Shown: piece after piece, positions 34,250-43,812 of the stretch
Layout: each line of letters opens with the position of its first letter
Position numbering within the stretch: position 1 is the stretch's first letter
NCBI GenBank assembly: GCA_963666805.2
Contig: CAXXWR010000006.1
Location: 930,001-994,000 of the forward strand
Origin: Fusibacter sp963666805
GTDB taxonomy: Bacteria > Bacillota > Clostridia > Peptostreptococcales > Acidaminobacteraceae
Reading direction: 5' to 3'
Length of the DNA stretch: 64,000 nucleotides
Translations under genes and position numbers: made by a program
The notes under the pieces: generated by a model
Told to the model about the DNA's origin: nothing
What the model saw: the letters and a program-made list of their open reading frames with translations, nothing else
The model's database searches: none

Positions 34250-35065
34250 CTAAAAAACAAGTAGAAAAACTGTAACCCATAATAAATAGATATAAGACTG
34301 TCTAAAACGAAGTTTATAACCCCATCCAATTATAAAGTAGACGAGCCACATTTTAATGAGGTTAACCATCATAATGGGAGTGTACATGGTTAATAAAATC
34401 GCCATTGTAAAGCCAATTGAACTTACTAAAATAACGACTTTGAGAATATCACCAAAAAGGAATAATGTGTTTTTTAAAGGGCTTCGTTTTATGAAATGGA
34501 ATTTGCCTTCTAGGAGTTCGCCATGACCTAAATAATAATCGTATGTATCTGCTATAAAATAGACTAAAAAGTTAATGATTAATGCAGTGGAGAGCACTAA
34601 AATTAAGTGGTTCAAATAGTCATCAGGTAAAAAATGAGTTCTAAGTATCAGACTAATAACTGAAATAAAGAGTAGTATAGCCACATAAGCAATCGCTTTT
34701 TTTAAAGAAATCCCTATTGTATGTGTAAGATTTTTGCCCTCTATTTTTTGGGGGGCAGCATTTTCTCTGCAAATAAGGAACTGTCTGTTTTCACATACGA
34801 TGTCATGATTATTTTCTTTCAGCTTTTCTATTTTTTTATCCAAGTTTTTATCACGTCGTTTCCAGTAGAATGTATAGTGGCTGGGTAAGCTATTATTATC
34901 AGAATGGAATTTTAAGAATTTAGAAAACCCACTTAATGTTCCATCAAACCGAAAGCCCATAGACTCCCTTTTTTCTATAAATTTCATAAAGGCTTTAGTC
35001 TCATAAAATTGATAATTGGAGTAGACTAATTTATTTCTCTTAACATCTTTGTACAAAATAACCAC
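34250..35065 (-). CDS. Unknown membrane protein, partner of the secreted protein upstream
   Basis: A 271-residue protein with a cytoplasmic N-terminal domain of about 120 residues and four to five hydrophobic helices in the second half. The N-terminal part (MKFIEKRESMGFRFDG, YTFYWKRRD) faintly recalls DUF2812, in which such a domain precedes membrane helices, but I would not assign it. The start is unclear: GTG 35065 sits directly on AAAGG, while TTG 35056 has it at a proper distance. It lies 155 bp downstream of a secreted protein on the same strand, with no clear terminator between, so a secreted-factor plus protective membrane protein pair is possible. Confidence 0.55.
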   Translation of the reverse strand: MVILYKDVKRNKLVYSNYQFYETKAFMKFIEKRESMGFRFDGTLSGFSKFLKFHSDNNSLPSHYTFYWKRRDKNLDKKIEKLKENNHDIVCENRQFLICRENAAPQKIEGKNLTHTIGISLKKAIAYVAILLFISVISLILRTHFLPDDYLNHLILVLSTALIINFLVYFIADTYDYYLGHGELLEGKFHFIKRSPLKNTLFLFGDILKVVILVSSIGFTMAILLTMYTPIMMVNLIKMWLVYFIIGWGYKLRFRQSYIYLLWVTVFLLVF

Positions 35066-35220
35066 CCTTTCTTTTTTTATTTTGTGATACTAGTAAAAGA
35101 GTCCATAATAATTCTTAGCTTTGATAAGTTGTTTTCCGCATACAATTTTACAGAACTCAGTATTTAATGGACTCTCTATTTATTCTTCACTGGAAATTGT
35201 TCTATCAATTGATCTTATAT

Positions 35221-36039
35221 CTAGTATACTATAAAATGCTCATAACTAACTTCTAAATCATATTCACCAGTACATTCCTTATTACTATAAAATTTGTTAA
35301 TATATTTATAATCGCTTGCTCCTGCAGTATATGTGGTGTATGCACAACCTAAGTTTTCAGTTTTAGGATCTATCGCGATGATAACGTCATAGACAGCTTT
35401 TGCTACGCCAGCTATTGATACTGCAATACCTACATAGGGATGTGTAAGCCCAATGAGAGTTGATAATGCTGTAACGGTAAGAGCGTCTAAAGCTTCTCCT
35501 AATGCTATGTTTTGTGTTCCAGATGCTAAATAATTGTCATAGTCAGAAGAAGTTAAACTACCATATGGTTTTAGAGATTTTTCCCTTTTCCAAACAACGC
35601 CACTCATTATAACAGAGGCATTTCTATCTACAGAAGGTTGATGAGTAATTTCTACTTTATTTCCATCTAGATAGACATCTCCATTTGCCTTAAAGATAAT
35701 AGTGTTACTTTTATTATGGTTATCTGCTGTAATTGTAGTAGCACTATTATTGATTTCTATACAAACATTTTCTTTAACTCCATCATAATCTAAAATATAT
35801 TCATTTCTATCGGGAGTAATGTTTATATCTCTGATGTTGGATACATCTACAGAATATTTTTCTAAAGCATCAATTTCAGAATTAATCTGAAGTAATGCAG
35901 TCGAACTGATTTTTTGATTTGCTAATAATGAGGTATCTAATTTGCTGGATGCCAATAATTGGGGTTCTGAATATGCAAATGATCCATTCGATAATAATAA
36001 AATTGAAAAAATTAAGAAGATACTTATAATTTTTTTCAT
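35221..36039 (-). CDS. Unknown secreted protein with a hydrophobic glycine-rich segment
   Basis: A 272-residue protein with a signal peptide (about residues 1-23, cleavage near FAYS). The first 160 residues look beta-rich. A long apolar Gly/Ala segment follows (about residues 180-222, with LTVTALSTLIGL and VGIAVSIAGVAKAV), then a short Tyr-rich C-terminal part with two Cys (NLGCAYTTY, NKECTGEY) that could form a disulfide. I do not recognise it. The plan of signal peptide, polar domain and membrane-inserting hydrophobic segment is seen in large secreted bacteriocin-like proteins, for instance geobacillin-26-like ones, but this is only a resemblance of layout. It is next to an IS remnant. Confidence 0.6.
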   Translation of the reverse strand: MKKIISIFLIFSILLLSNGSFAYSEPQLLASSKLDTSLLANQKISSTALLQINSEIDALEKYSVDVSNIRDINITPDRNEYILDYDGVKENVCIEINNSATTITADNHNKSNTIIFKANGDVYLDGNKVEITHQPSVDRNASVIMSGVVWKREKSLKPYGSLTSSDYDNYLASGTQNIALGEALDALTVTALSTLIGLTHPYVGIAVSIAGVAKAVYDVIIAIDPKTENLGCAYTTYTAGASDYKYINKFYSNKECTGEYDLEVSYEHFIVY

Positions 36040-36179
36040 AATTCACCATCCTTATTATTTTAAATTCTTTGTTGAGATAAATGCATAATTACCTTTCGTT
36101 GATTCTTACTACAATATATATGGTTTTATTATTCTAATAAACTATATATATTGTACCAAAAGAAAAAGGAGAATCCTCC

Positions 36180-36960
36180 ATGTCAAATAATAAAAAGAGA
36201 GCGAAGAAATTTCACCGAAGAGTTCAAAGAGCAGATAGTACAATTGTATTTAAACGGAAAAAACAAAGCAGATATTCGAAAAGAATACTACTTATACCCT
36301 CAGGCCCTCGATAAATGGATAAAATCAAAAATTTACTTCGCAAATCACCTTCGGTGCCGGTATCTTCCGGTTACTACTGATAATGGGACGAAAGTAGCTA
36401 TCATTAAAGCAAATAGTGATAAATACTCAGTATCAGCAATGTGTAAAGTCTTAAATATTCCTAGAAGTTCATACTATTACGAATCAAAAATTCATAGTAC
36501 AAGTTCAGATGGTGACTATTCAAAAGTGACTATAAACGCCTTTAAAAAGAATCGTCGTGCGTATGGTACAAGACGTCTAAAAAAATATTTGGAATAAATA
36601 AAGAGGATTATACTTTCTCGAAGTCTTATTGGTCATATCATGCGTGAAAATAGCTTAGTATGAAACTATACAGTCGCTAAATATAGAGTTCATAAAGATA
36701 CTTTTAATGAGGCTAAAATCACAAATCTAGTTGACCGAAACTTCGATAACAGAGACTTTTTAGACATAGTTGTAAGCGATTTAACTTTAAGTCGTGAGTC
36801 TTTACAGGCAATCAAGTCAAACTTGATTTTGATTAGAGATAACTTTTTATTAAAAGAACGAAAAGGACTATCAGAAAAATCAAAAACCAATGAAAATATA
36901 AAAGTTTGGTCGGAGAGTGTTGAACCTTATCTTATTGAAATATCTCAAAATGATGGATAA
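36180..36960 (+). pseudogene. Decayed IS3-family transposase (orfA/orfB remnant)
   Basis: The original start is probably ATG 36180 behind AAAGGAG, reading MSNNKKR, and a frameshift near 36200 leads into the frame with RRNFTEEFKEQIVQLY, the OrfA helix-turn-helix. That frame then jumps, near ALDKWIKSKIYFANHL, to OrfB sequence (KYSVSAMCKVLNIPRSSYYYESK, RRAYGTRRLKKYLE), so an internal deletion has joined orfA to orfB. OrfB continues in frame through a TAA at 36595 and a TGA at 36661 (SLIGHIMREN, YTVAKYRVHKDT, FDNRDFLDIVVSDLT) and then breaks off before the DDE catalytic core. The last 55 codons do not look like transposase. It cannot transpose. Confidence 0.85.
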
Positions 36961-37053
36961 CAAATGTATTTAGGAAAGCAAGAATGTGAAATAAAATGCT
37001 ATACTAATAATAGAAGTGAAATAGTTATGGTATAAAACAGAAGGAGGCTACAA

Positions 37054-37227
37054 ATGAGATTAGCAAAAAGTAAGGAAGACAAAATGTTTTTAGGTGTATG
37101 TGGTGGTTTGAGCCGTAAGTTTGACATTGATGTGCGTAAATTAAGAGCGACAGTTGTTGTCATGTCACTTTTTTCTTTTGGTGTAGTGGTTGTCTTCTAT
37201 TGTGCCTTGGCTTACTTGATGGATTAG
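37054..37227 (+). CDS. Small PspC-domain membrane protein
   Basis: A 57-residue protein consisting of one PspC domain: LAKSKEDKMFLGVCGGLSRKF with the usual GVCGGL, a DIDVRKLR segment, and one transmembrane helix (SLFSFGVVVVFYCALAYLM). AAGGAGG lies six bases before the ATG. PspC domains occur in envelope stress proteins; stand-alone copies are common in Firmicutes and their role is unclear. Neighbours are an IS remnant upstream and a SulP transporter 88 bp downstream with its own promoter. Confidence 0.87.
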   Translation: MRLAKSKEDKMFLGVCGGLSRKFDIDVRKLRATVVVMSLFSFGVVVVFYCALAYLMD

Positions 37228-37256
37228 TAAAGGACATACATAAAGACAAGTTTAAA

Positions 37257-37285
37257 TTGCCTTGCCCCCTTGATTATGATATAAT
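37257..37285 (+). promoter_or_regulatory. Sigma-A promoter of the SulP gene
   Basis: TTGCCT, 17 nt, TATAAT, 30 bp before the start codon. Confidence 0.65.
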
Positions 37286-37315
37286 TTTGCTTCGTATGAC
37301 TAATGAGGAGGCAAG

Positions 37316-38827
37316 ATGAAAGAAAGACTACAAAATTTATTAAGATTGGATCTCAAGACAGAAGCACTATCAGGCTTAACCGTGGCACTCGCCCTCGTTC
37401 CTGAAGCAGTCGCTTTTGCCATTGTGGCAGGTGTTGATCCTTTAGTTGGCCTTTATGCGGCTTTTATGGTGGGACTTATTACCTCACTATTTGGCGGAAG
37501 ACCTGGAATGATATCTGGTGCAACGGGCGCACTGGCAATTGTCATGGCTGAACTCGTTCAGTCACATGGGGTTCAGTATTTATTTGCAGCGGTGGTTTTA
37601 ATGGGACTGATACAGATCCTCATTGGCCTTTTAAAGCTCGGAAAATTAATTCGGATTATTCCCCACCCTGTAATGATTGGTTTTGTTAATGGACTGGCTA
37701 TTGTCATTTTCTTAGCCCAAATCAAACAGCTAAGACCAAACGGCGTATGGATGCAAGGGGCAGAACTCTTTACTATGTTAGCCTTAATTGCCATCACCTT
37801 GGCGATTATCTATGTTTTACCACGCTTAACCAAGGCAGTTCCTTCTGCCTTAGCAGCCATTGTGGTTTTATCAGTAGCGGTTATTTTCTTTAATATTGAT
37901 ACGACAACCGTAGGAGACTTGGGTGCTATTAAAGGAGGTCTTCCGGTTTTTAATGTTCCTATGGTGCCCTTTAACTTAGACACTTTATATGTGATTTTAC
38001 CTTATGCCTTTATCTTTGCAGCCATAGGTCTTATGGAATCACTGATGACCTTATCGCTTGTGGATGAGATTACAGGAACGAGAGGTAGTGGCAATAGAGA
38101 ATGTATCGGGCAAGGCCTTGCCAATGTCCTAACGGGTTTCTTTGGCGGTATGGGTGGCTGTGCCATGATTGGACAGTCCATGATTAACGTCAAAGCAGGT
38201 GGCCGTTCGAGAGTGTCGTCATTTATTGCGGCGATTGCCCTTCTAATGTTCATTTTATTTGCTTCGGGACTGATAGAGCAGATTCCTATGGCAGTTCTTA
38301 TGGGCGTTATGTTTTCGGTTGTTATTGGGACTTTTGAATGGACGACCTTTAAGCTGGCGAGAAATATCAGAAAGTCAGAGCTTTTGGTTATAGCAGTTGT
38401 AATGGCTCTTACAGTCGCTTATGACCTTGCGATTGCCGTTCTTGTAGGCGTGATTATTTCAGCCTTAAATTTTGCATGGGAAAAGGGAAAGTCAATAGAG
38501 CTTGAAAGAGTTGAAGAAAAGGACGACCTTAAAATTTATCATGTAAAAGGGACTTTATTTTTTGGATCGGTTTATCACTTTTTAGAAGCCTTCCAAATGC
38601 AAGAAGATTGCGAAGTAATCATTATTGATTTTGAACACGCTCGAGTGTTTGATCATTCTGGGATTGAAGCTCTGAATACAATCACAGAAAGATATAGAGC
38701 GGCAGGAAAGACCGTTTATTTGAGACATTTAAGTAATAAGTGTTTAAGATTACTTGACGAGTCAAAAGAAGTCGTGAAGGTCAATGTAATTGATGGAACG
38801 CATCCAGAGCCTGTGACTGTAGATTAG
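37316..38827 (+). CDS. SulP-family anion transporter with STAS domain
   Basis: A 503-residue protein with a membrane domain of about 12-14 segments (residues 1-390) and a cytoplasmic STAS domain (about 405-500, IYHVKGTLFFGSVYHFL, VIIIDFEHARVFDHSGIEAL with the Asp-His-Ser usual for STAS). The N-terminal GLTVALALVPEAVAFAIVAGVDPLVGLYAAF is the SulP signature. Members take up sulfate, bicarbonate or other anions; this one is the short bacterial form and the substrate is not inferable. A good AGGAGG site and its own promoter precede it; a strong bidirectional terminator follows. Confidence 0.93.
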   Translation: MKERLQNLLRLDLKTEALSGLTVALALVPEAVAFAIVAGVDPLVGLYAAFMVGLITSLFGGRPGMISGATGALAIVMAELVQSHGVQYLFAAVVLMGLIQILIGLLKLGKLIRIIPHPVMIGFVNGLAIVIFLAQIKQLRPNGVWMQGAELFTMLALIAITLAIIYVLPRLTKAVPSALAAIVVLSVAVIFFNIDTTTVGDLGAIKGGLPVFNVPMVPFNLDTLYVILPYAFIFAAIGLMESLMTLSLVDEITGTRGSGNRECIGQGLANVLTGFFGGMGGCAMIGQSMINVKAGGRSRVSSFIAAIALLMFILFASGLIEQIPMAVLMGVMFSVVIGTFEWTTFKLARNIRKSELLVIAVVMALTVAYDLAIAVLVGVIISALNFAWEKGKSIELERVEEKDDLKIYHVKGTLFFGSVYHFLEAFQMQEDCEVIIIDFEHARVFDHSGIEALNTITERYRAAGKTVYLRHLSNKCLRLLDESKEVVKVNVIDGTHPEPVTVD

Positions 38828-38872
38828 ATGGCTAGGGTATCTTATATTAAATAGAAACCTATTTATTAATAA

Positions 38873-38914
38873 AAAAAAGCAGCTAGTTTTTTTAAAAAGA
38901 CTAGCTGCTTTTTT
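38873..38914. terminator. Bidirectional terminator between the SulP and ABC transporter genes
   Basis: Arms AAAAAGCAGCTAGT and ACTAGCTGCTTTTT, perfect, 12-base loop; serves both converging transcripts. Confidence 0.88.
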
Positions 38915-38937
38915 ATGCTTTTAACCAGTTGTGGGAT

Positions 38938-39672
38938 TTATGCTCGCCACTCTAAGAGTTTAGATAAAAACTGGCTAAGAACTTCATTATCTGGTTTTTC
39001 AAAGAGCGATTCACTGTCGCCGTAACTCATGAGTTGTCCACCAGACAAAAAGGCGACTTTATCACAAGCATGTCTTGCAAATCCCATTTCGTGGGTGACA
39101 ATGACAAAATCGATGCCTTCATTTTTAAGTTCGTTAATAATATCGAGTACTTCCCCTGTATATTCAGGATCAAGTGCACTGGTAGGTTCATCAAGCAAAA
39201 GAATCTTAGGTTTGCCCGCAATGGCTCTTGCAATAGCGACTCTTTGCTTTTGACCCCCTGAGAGTTGGGCAGGGCGTTTATGCATATCTTCTGATAGACC
39301 AAAACGATTTAAGAGATGCTTTGCGCTTTGCTCTGCTTCTTCAGGTGACAAGCCGTGGACTTTTTCAAGTGGTAGGGTAATGTTTTTAAGGGCGCTGAGA
39401 TGTGAAAAGAGACCACTTTGTTGAAAGACAAAACCAATGGATCGTCTGTAGTCTTGTAAAGATTTTTCATCAAATGCTACTCGTTGGTCACCAATTAACA
39501 TTTCGCCGCTTGTAGGAGCAATGAGGCCGCCTAAAATGCGCAAGAGGGTGGACTTACCGCCACCCGAAGGGCCAATAATGGCTAAAGAGTGAATATCATC
39601 ATCAAAATCAATGTGGTCAAGGACCATTTGGTCATCAAATTGTTTGGTAAGTGCACTCAGTTTAATGTTCAT
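38938..39672 (-). CDS. Polar amino acid ABC transporter ATPase (GlnQ type)
   Basis: A 244-residue ATPase: Walker A GPSGGGKSTLL, Q-loop FVFQQSGLF, signature LSGGQKQRVAIARAI, Walker B ILLLDEPTSALDPE, switch His VTHEMGFA. It overlaps the end of the permease gene by 11 bp and has an AAAGGCGG site. The frame is intact, yet both other subunits of this operon are frameshifted, so it may have no partner. An intact transporter of the same type lies at 62-64 kb. Confidence 0.93.
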   Translation of the reverse strand: MNIKLSALTKQFDDQMVLDHIDFDDDIHSLAIIGPSGGGKSTLLRILGGLIAPTSGEMLIGDQRVAFDEKSLQDYRRSIGFVFQQSGLFSHLSALKNITLPLEKVHGLSPEEAEQSAKHLLNRFGLSEDMHKRPAQLSGGQKQRVAIARAIAGKPKILLLDEPTSALDPEYTGEVLDIINELKNEGIDFVIVTHEMGFARHACDKVAFLSGGQLMSYGDSESLFEKPDNEVLSQFLSKLLEWRA

Positions 39673-40455
39673 AGTTAAACCGCCTTTCGAGTTTCTGACT
39701 GATAAAAGTGATAGGAAGGGTTAAACACAAATAGAGTAATCCGAGTACAAAGTAACATTCAAATAATTTGAAATTGGTAGCACTGATTTCCCGCATGGTC
39801 TGAGTAAGCTCAATAAGGGCAATGATGGATAGTAAAGAAGAGTCCTTAATAATTGAAGCAAACTGCCCAGTTAAGGCAGGGAGTGTCCGTGTGAAAAGTT
39901 GTGGAATGATCACATAACGTATGGTTTGACGGTGGTCAAAGCCAACAGCTTTTGCAGATTCTAGTTGTGCTTGTTCAATTGAAGACAAGGAGCCTCTGAT
40001 AATTTCAGCAATATAGGCCCCTTCGAATACACTGAGGATAAGGACACCTGCAATGACACGATTATTAATGCCCCACGCTGTTCCTACGATGTAATAAAAT
40101 AAAAAAATCTGCATAATCAGCGGGGTACCTCTAATAAACTGAACATAAATAACTGAAAAGTAGCGGAAGGGTAAAAGGACGCATTTTGTCCGATAGCGGC
40201 AACAATTCCTATGATTAAACTAACAATCATACTGAGACTGCCAACGGCGAGCGTCATAAGAAAACCGCGGAAGAGTCTAACCCTAAAATCGATCAAAAAA
40301 TTAAAGGATAAAATAACGCCTAAAATTTTGAGTGACAACCAGAAAACACCTCCAATAAAAAGGAGGACGAGGATGAAGTTAAAAAGACCGATCCAAAGTT
40401 TGGGTTTATTTTTGGCAAAAAAGAGTGTATAAAGACTGTGTTTTAGCGTGTTCAT
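39662..40455 (-). pseudogene. Polar amino acid ABC permease, one frameshift
   Basis: Two adjacent frames together form one permease of about 265 residues. The first (from 40455) ends after IGIVAAIGQNASF, then reads out of frame to a stop at 40117; the second resumes as PFRYFSVIYVQFIRGTPL and continues through MQIFLFYYIVG to the stop at 39662. The break falls at a run of four T (minus strand, near 40172); a fifth T would restore ASFLPFRYF. The conserved permease loop (EAYIAEIIRGSLSS-type, ESAKAVGFDHRQTIRYVIIPQ) is in the second part. It is either a true pseudogene or a base-calling error in a homopolymer. Confidence 0.85.
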
Positions 40456-40612
40456 GGCATAGCTCCTTAAGAATAGATTAAAAGCGCCTAATTAGACGCT
40501 TTTAATGTACGATGAAATAGAGTTTAAATGAATTTCATCTTATTTCTTATAGTATATAACATTTTGAGTCTACATTTTGCATTAATTTTAAAGATTGAAT
40601 CAATCTTTGAGG

Positions 40613-41420
40613 TTAGTCGTCAAGATCAAAGAACCATTTAAATCCAAGTTCATCAAAAGCTGTTTTTTCATCACTTAGATATTTATCAGTCAATTTGTCA
40701 AAGCCGCCATCTTCACGGTATTGGTCGATGAAATCATTCAATTGATTGAGCAGTTCAGTATTGCCTTTTTGAACAGCAACGCCCCATTTATCTACATCTT
40801 GGAAAGGAATAAAGACCGCGTTGGTTGTATCAAGGTTATTTTGCCAGTTTCTATAAATGGTCAATTGGTCATAGATAAAGCCATCTGCCTTGCCTTGAGC
40901 GACTTCTGTTACACAGGCACTTTCATCAGTCAAAGCTATAATTTCAGCATTAGGCAAATTGTTCTGTGCATAGGTATAACCTGTTGATCCTGTTTTAACT
41001 GCAAACTTTTTTACCGGGTTGATTGAGGTCATCAATAATGTCGATGCCCGAATCTTTGTTGGTGAGTACTGCTAACATAGCGTTAGCGTAAGGTTTAGAA
41101 AAATCTACGGTTTCTTGGCGATCAGCCGTGATGGTCATTGATGAAACCACCATATCTGCTTTGCCAGTTTGAAGAGATGGAATAAGACCGTCCCATGCGA
41201 TATTTTCAATCACAACATCTTTGCCGATGTATTCTCCAAAATCTTTGGCGAAGTCAACGCTAATGCCTGTTGGTTCTCCTTCTTCGGTTTTAGTTTCAAA
41301 CGGTGGATAGGCAAGTTCCATCCCCACTACCAGCGTATCATCGTCTTTAGTTGTTTGACAACCTGTAAGAAGACCTATAATCATTAACACAGAAAGTGCT
41401 AATATAAGACTTTTTTTCAT
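40613..41420 (-). pseudogene. Polar amino acid ABC substrate-binding lipoprotein, one frameshift
   Basis: The first frame starts at ATG 41420, eight bases after AAAGGAGG, with a signal peptide and lipobox (MIIGLLTGC), then VGMELAYPPFETKTEEGE and DGLIPSLQTGKADMVVSSMT, typical of the SBP_bac_3 family. It runs into a stop just after NQPGKK; the second frame resumes at KFAVKTGSTGYTYAQ and ends properly at 40613. The break lies in a run of six A (minus strand, near 41015); five A would restore NQPGKKFAVKTG. This is a second homopolymer indel in the same three-gene operon. Confidence 0.85.
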
Positions 41421-41619
41421 TTTCATTTCCTCCTTTAGCACAGCAGAGCATGAGTGCTATTTTTTTTATGTTTTACTAATGAGTATTATGCCCCTAAAAC
41501 TTATTGTGTAATCATAAAATGGCAAAAAAGTAATAATGACATTAAAATTATATTTGAATGTATAATGGGAAGCCGCTCATTTTTTTCAATAAGTGAGTTT
41601 AATTCATGACAAGAATAAA

Positions 41620-41653
41620 GCCTTCGCGATGTACCTTAGGTCATCGTGAAGGC
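41620..41653. terminator. Terminator downstream of cadA
   Basis: Arms GCCTTCGCGATG and CATCGTGAAGGC (one G-T pair) with a 10-base loop. The minus-strand side is followed by a U-rich stretch. Confidence 0.7.
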
Positions 41654-41680
41654 CTATTTTTAATCTAAAAACTGATTGAT

Positions 41681-43792
41681 TTAAGCGGGTTTGTAAATTA
41701 AAACGCGCATAGAATTGAGTATAGCGAGAAGAGCAACGCCAACGTCGGCAAAGATAGCCATCCACATGGTACTGATACCGAGTGCGCCCAAGGCCATTAC
41801 TATGAGCTTAACACCGAGCGCAAAAACAATGTTTTGAATAACAATTCTTTTTGTTTTGTTAGAAATCTTAATCGCTGTTGATAGTTTTGAAGGTTCATCT
41901 TCCATGATGACGATATCAGAAGCTTCGATAGCGGCATCTGAACCTATAGATCCCATAGAAATACCAACAGTTGCTGCAGCAAGGACAGGTGCATCATTGA
42001 TGCCATCACCTAGAAAAGCTACATTTTCACCTTGATCGAGATGAGATTTTACGGTGTCATATTTGTCTTGTGGCAAGAGTTCTGCTTTAAATTGATCAAT
42101 CCCTAATGCCTTTGAAACCGATTCGGCAACATGACGGTTATCACCCGTTAACATGAGTGTTTTTTTACCTAAAGCTTTGATTTTAGCAATGGTCTCTTGA
42201 GCATCTTTTTTGATAGCGTCTTTTAACTCAATATAGCCAGCAAATTTTTGATTAATACTGATATAGACAACCGTTCCAATACTTTCTATAGGTGTAAAAG
42301 GCACTTCAAATGTTTCAAGCAATTGTTCATTCCCTACTAAAATCCATTTTTGATCAATGAAAGCTTTGATACCTTTACCGCTGATTTCTTCGTATTGTTC
42401 TGATAAGTCAGCGAAGCCCAGTGAAGGGGATTGTGGAAAATGACTTTCTTGGTAGTCAATGATGGATTTACCAATAGGGTGAGTGGTATGGGCTTCTGCT
42501 TTAGAAGCATATTTGACTAAGTCTTCTTCACTAAAGCCACTTGCCACTTCGATATGGTCAACTGAGAAGTGACCTTCAGTAAGCGTACCTGTCTTATCGA
42601 AAACAACTGTATCAATTGTTCCTAAGGCTTCTAAGTAGTTGCTCCCTTTGATTAAAATGCCATTTTTTGATGCATTACCAATGCCGCTAAAAAAGCCAAG
42701 TGGAATAGAAACGACAAGTGCGCAAGGACAAGAAACAACTAAGAAGATGAGACCTCTGTAGAGCCAAGTTGAAAAAGTACTTGTGCCATAAATAAGTGTT
42801 GGAATCAATACGAGTGCAAGTGCGGCGAAAACCACAGCAGGTGTATAATACCGTGCAAACTTGGTGATGAAGTTTTCTGTTTTGGCTTTATTGGCAGTTG
42901 CATTTTCAACTAAATCTAATATACGACTAACGGTAGATTCAGAAAAGGCTTTAGTCACCTTTATTTCAAGTGGTCGATTGGTCACAACTGAACCACTGAT
43001 GATGTCGTCACCAGTTTGAAGGACAACAGGTTTGGATTCACCAGTAAGGGCAGATGTATCAACGAGAGCATCACCCTTGACGATAGTTCCATCAAGTGGC
43101 ACTCTTTCACCAGGAATGACACGAATCGTTTGTCCTACCTTAATCATGTCAGGTGTTTTTACTTGTGTGCCGTCTTCTGTAATAAGAAGTGCTTTATCTG
43201 GACGGATATCCATCAGACTACTAATAGAATCTCTTGATTTGTCAACGGCTAAGTCTTGGAAGAATTCACCGATTTCGTAGAAAATCATAACGGCAGCTGC
43301 TTCAGGGTATTGTCTAATGGCAATAGCACCTAATGTCGCTAAACTCATGAGAAAGTTTTCATCAAAAACATCTCCTCGGCGAATATTGCGGACAGACTGT
43401 CTTAATACTTTATAACCCGAAAGTATATAGGCAAAAGCTAAAAAGACAAGTGACAGGGTCCCTTGAGTTAACAGACCTAAAGCAAAGAGAACAAGACTCG
43501 ATAAGAGTCTTAAACCTTCTCGAGATAACAAGCTGTTTTTAAGGCTAAATTTTTCTCTCTTGGCATGAGCATCTTTCATAAGATTGACATCAACATCAGG
43601 TTCAAGTTCTTTAACAATGGCAGTGATTTTATTTTGAAGCTCAGGATCACCAGTTCCCGATACAATTAACTTTGATTGTGAAAAATCAAGAAGTGCTTCT
43701 TCAATACCGTCCATGGCATTGACTTTAGATTCAATTTTTGCTGCGCAGTTAGCGCAGTCAAGTCCTTTCAACTGATAAGTCATTTTTTCCAT
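41681..43792 (-). CDS. cadA: Heavy-metal P1B-type ATPase (Cd/Zn/Pb exporter)
   Basis: A 703-residue pump. One N-terminal HMA metal-binding domain (about residues 3-65, GLDCANCAAKIE), then membrane helices, actuator domain with TGES, the CPC metal motif in VSCPCALVVS near residue 355, DKTGTLTEG with the phosphorylated Asp near 397, HP motif in THPIGK, and GDGINDAP. CPC with a following Lys-free SxPLG stretch and a CadC neighbour suggest Zn/Cd/Pb rather than Cu. Start at 43792 has AAGGAG nine bases upstream; an ATG at 43801 touches that site. It follows the cadC-like gene in one operon. Confidence 0.92.
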   Translation of the reverse strand: MEKMTYQLKGLDCANCAAKIESKVNAMDGIEEALLDFSQSKLIVSGTGDPELQNKITAIVKELEPDVDVNLMKDAHAKREKFSLKNSLLSREGLRLLSSLVLFALGLLTQGTLSLVFLAFAYILSGYKVLRQSVRNIRRGDVFDENFLMSLATLGAIAIRQYPEAAAVMIFYEIGEFFQDLAVDKSRDSISSLMDIRPDKALLITEDGTQVKTPDMIKVGQTIRVIPGERVPLDGTIVKGDALVDTSALTGESKPVVLQTGDDIISGSVVTNRPLEIKVTKAFSESTVSRILDLVENATANKAKTENFITKFARYYTPAVVFAALALVLIPTLIYGTSTFSTWLYRGLIFLVVSCPCALVVSIPLGFFSGIGNASKNGILIKGSNYLEALGTIDTVVFDKTGTLTEGHFSVDHIEVASGFSEEDLVKYASKAEAHTTHPIGKSIIDYQESHFPQSPSLGFADLSEQYEEISGKGIKAFIDQKWILVGNEQLLETFEVPFTPIESIGTVVYISINQKFAGYIELKDAIKKDAQETIAKIKALGKKTLMLTGDNRHVAESVSKALGIDQFKAELLPQDKYDTVKSHLDQGENVAFLGDGINDAPVLAAATVGISMGSIGSDAAIEASDIVIMEDEPSKLSTAIKISNKTKRIVIQNIVFALGVKLIVMALGALGISTMWMAIFADVGVALLAILNSMRVLIYKPA

Positions 43793-43812
43793 ATGAGTCA
43801 TCTCCTTGTAGA

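Noticed and set aside
36180..36210. Programmed IS3 frameshift
   Set aside because: The IS3 programmed frameshift lies at the orfA/orfB junction, not within the first ten codons of orfA.
36151..36597. Intact 148-residue protein at the IS remnant
   Set aside because: It is a frameshifted, internally deleted orfA/orfB fusion, continuing past two stops, not a real gene.
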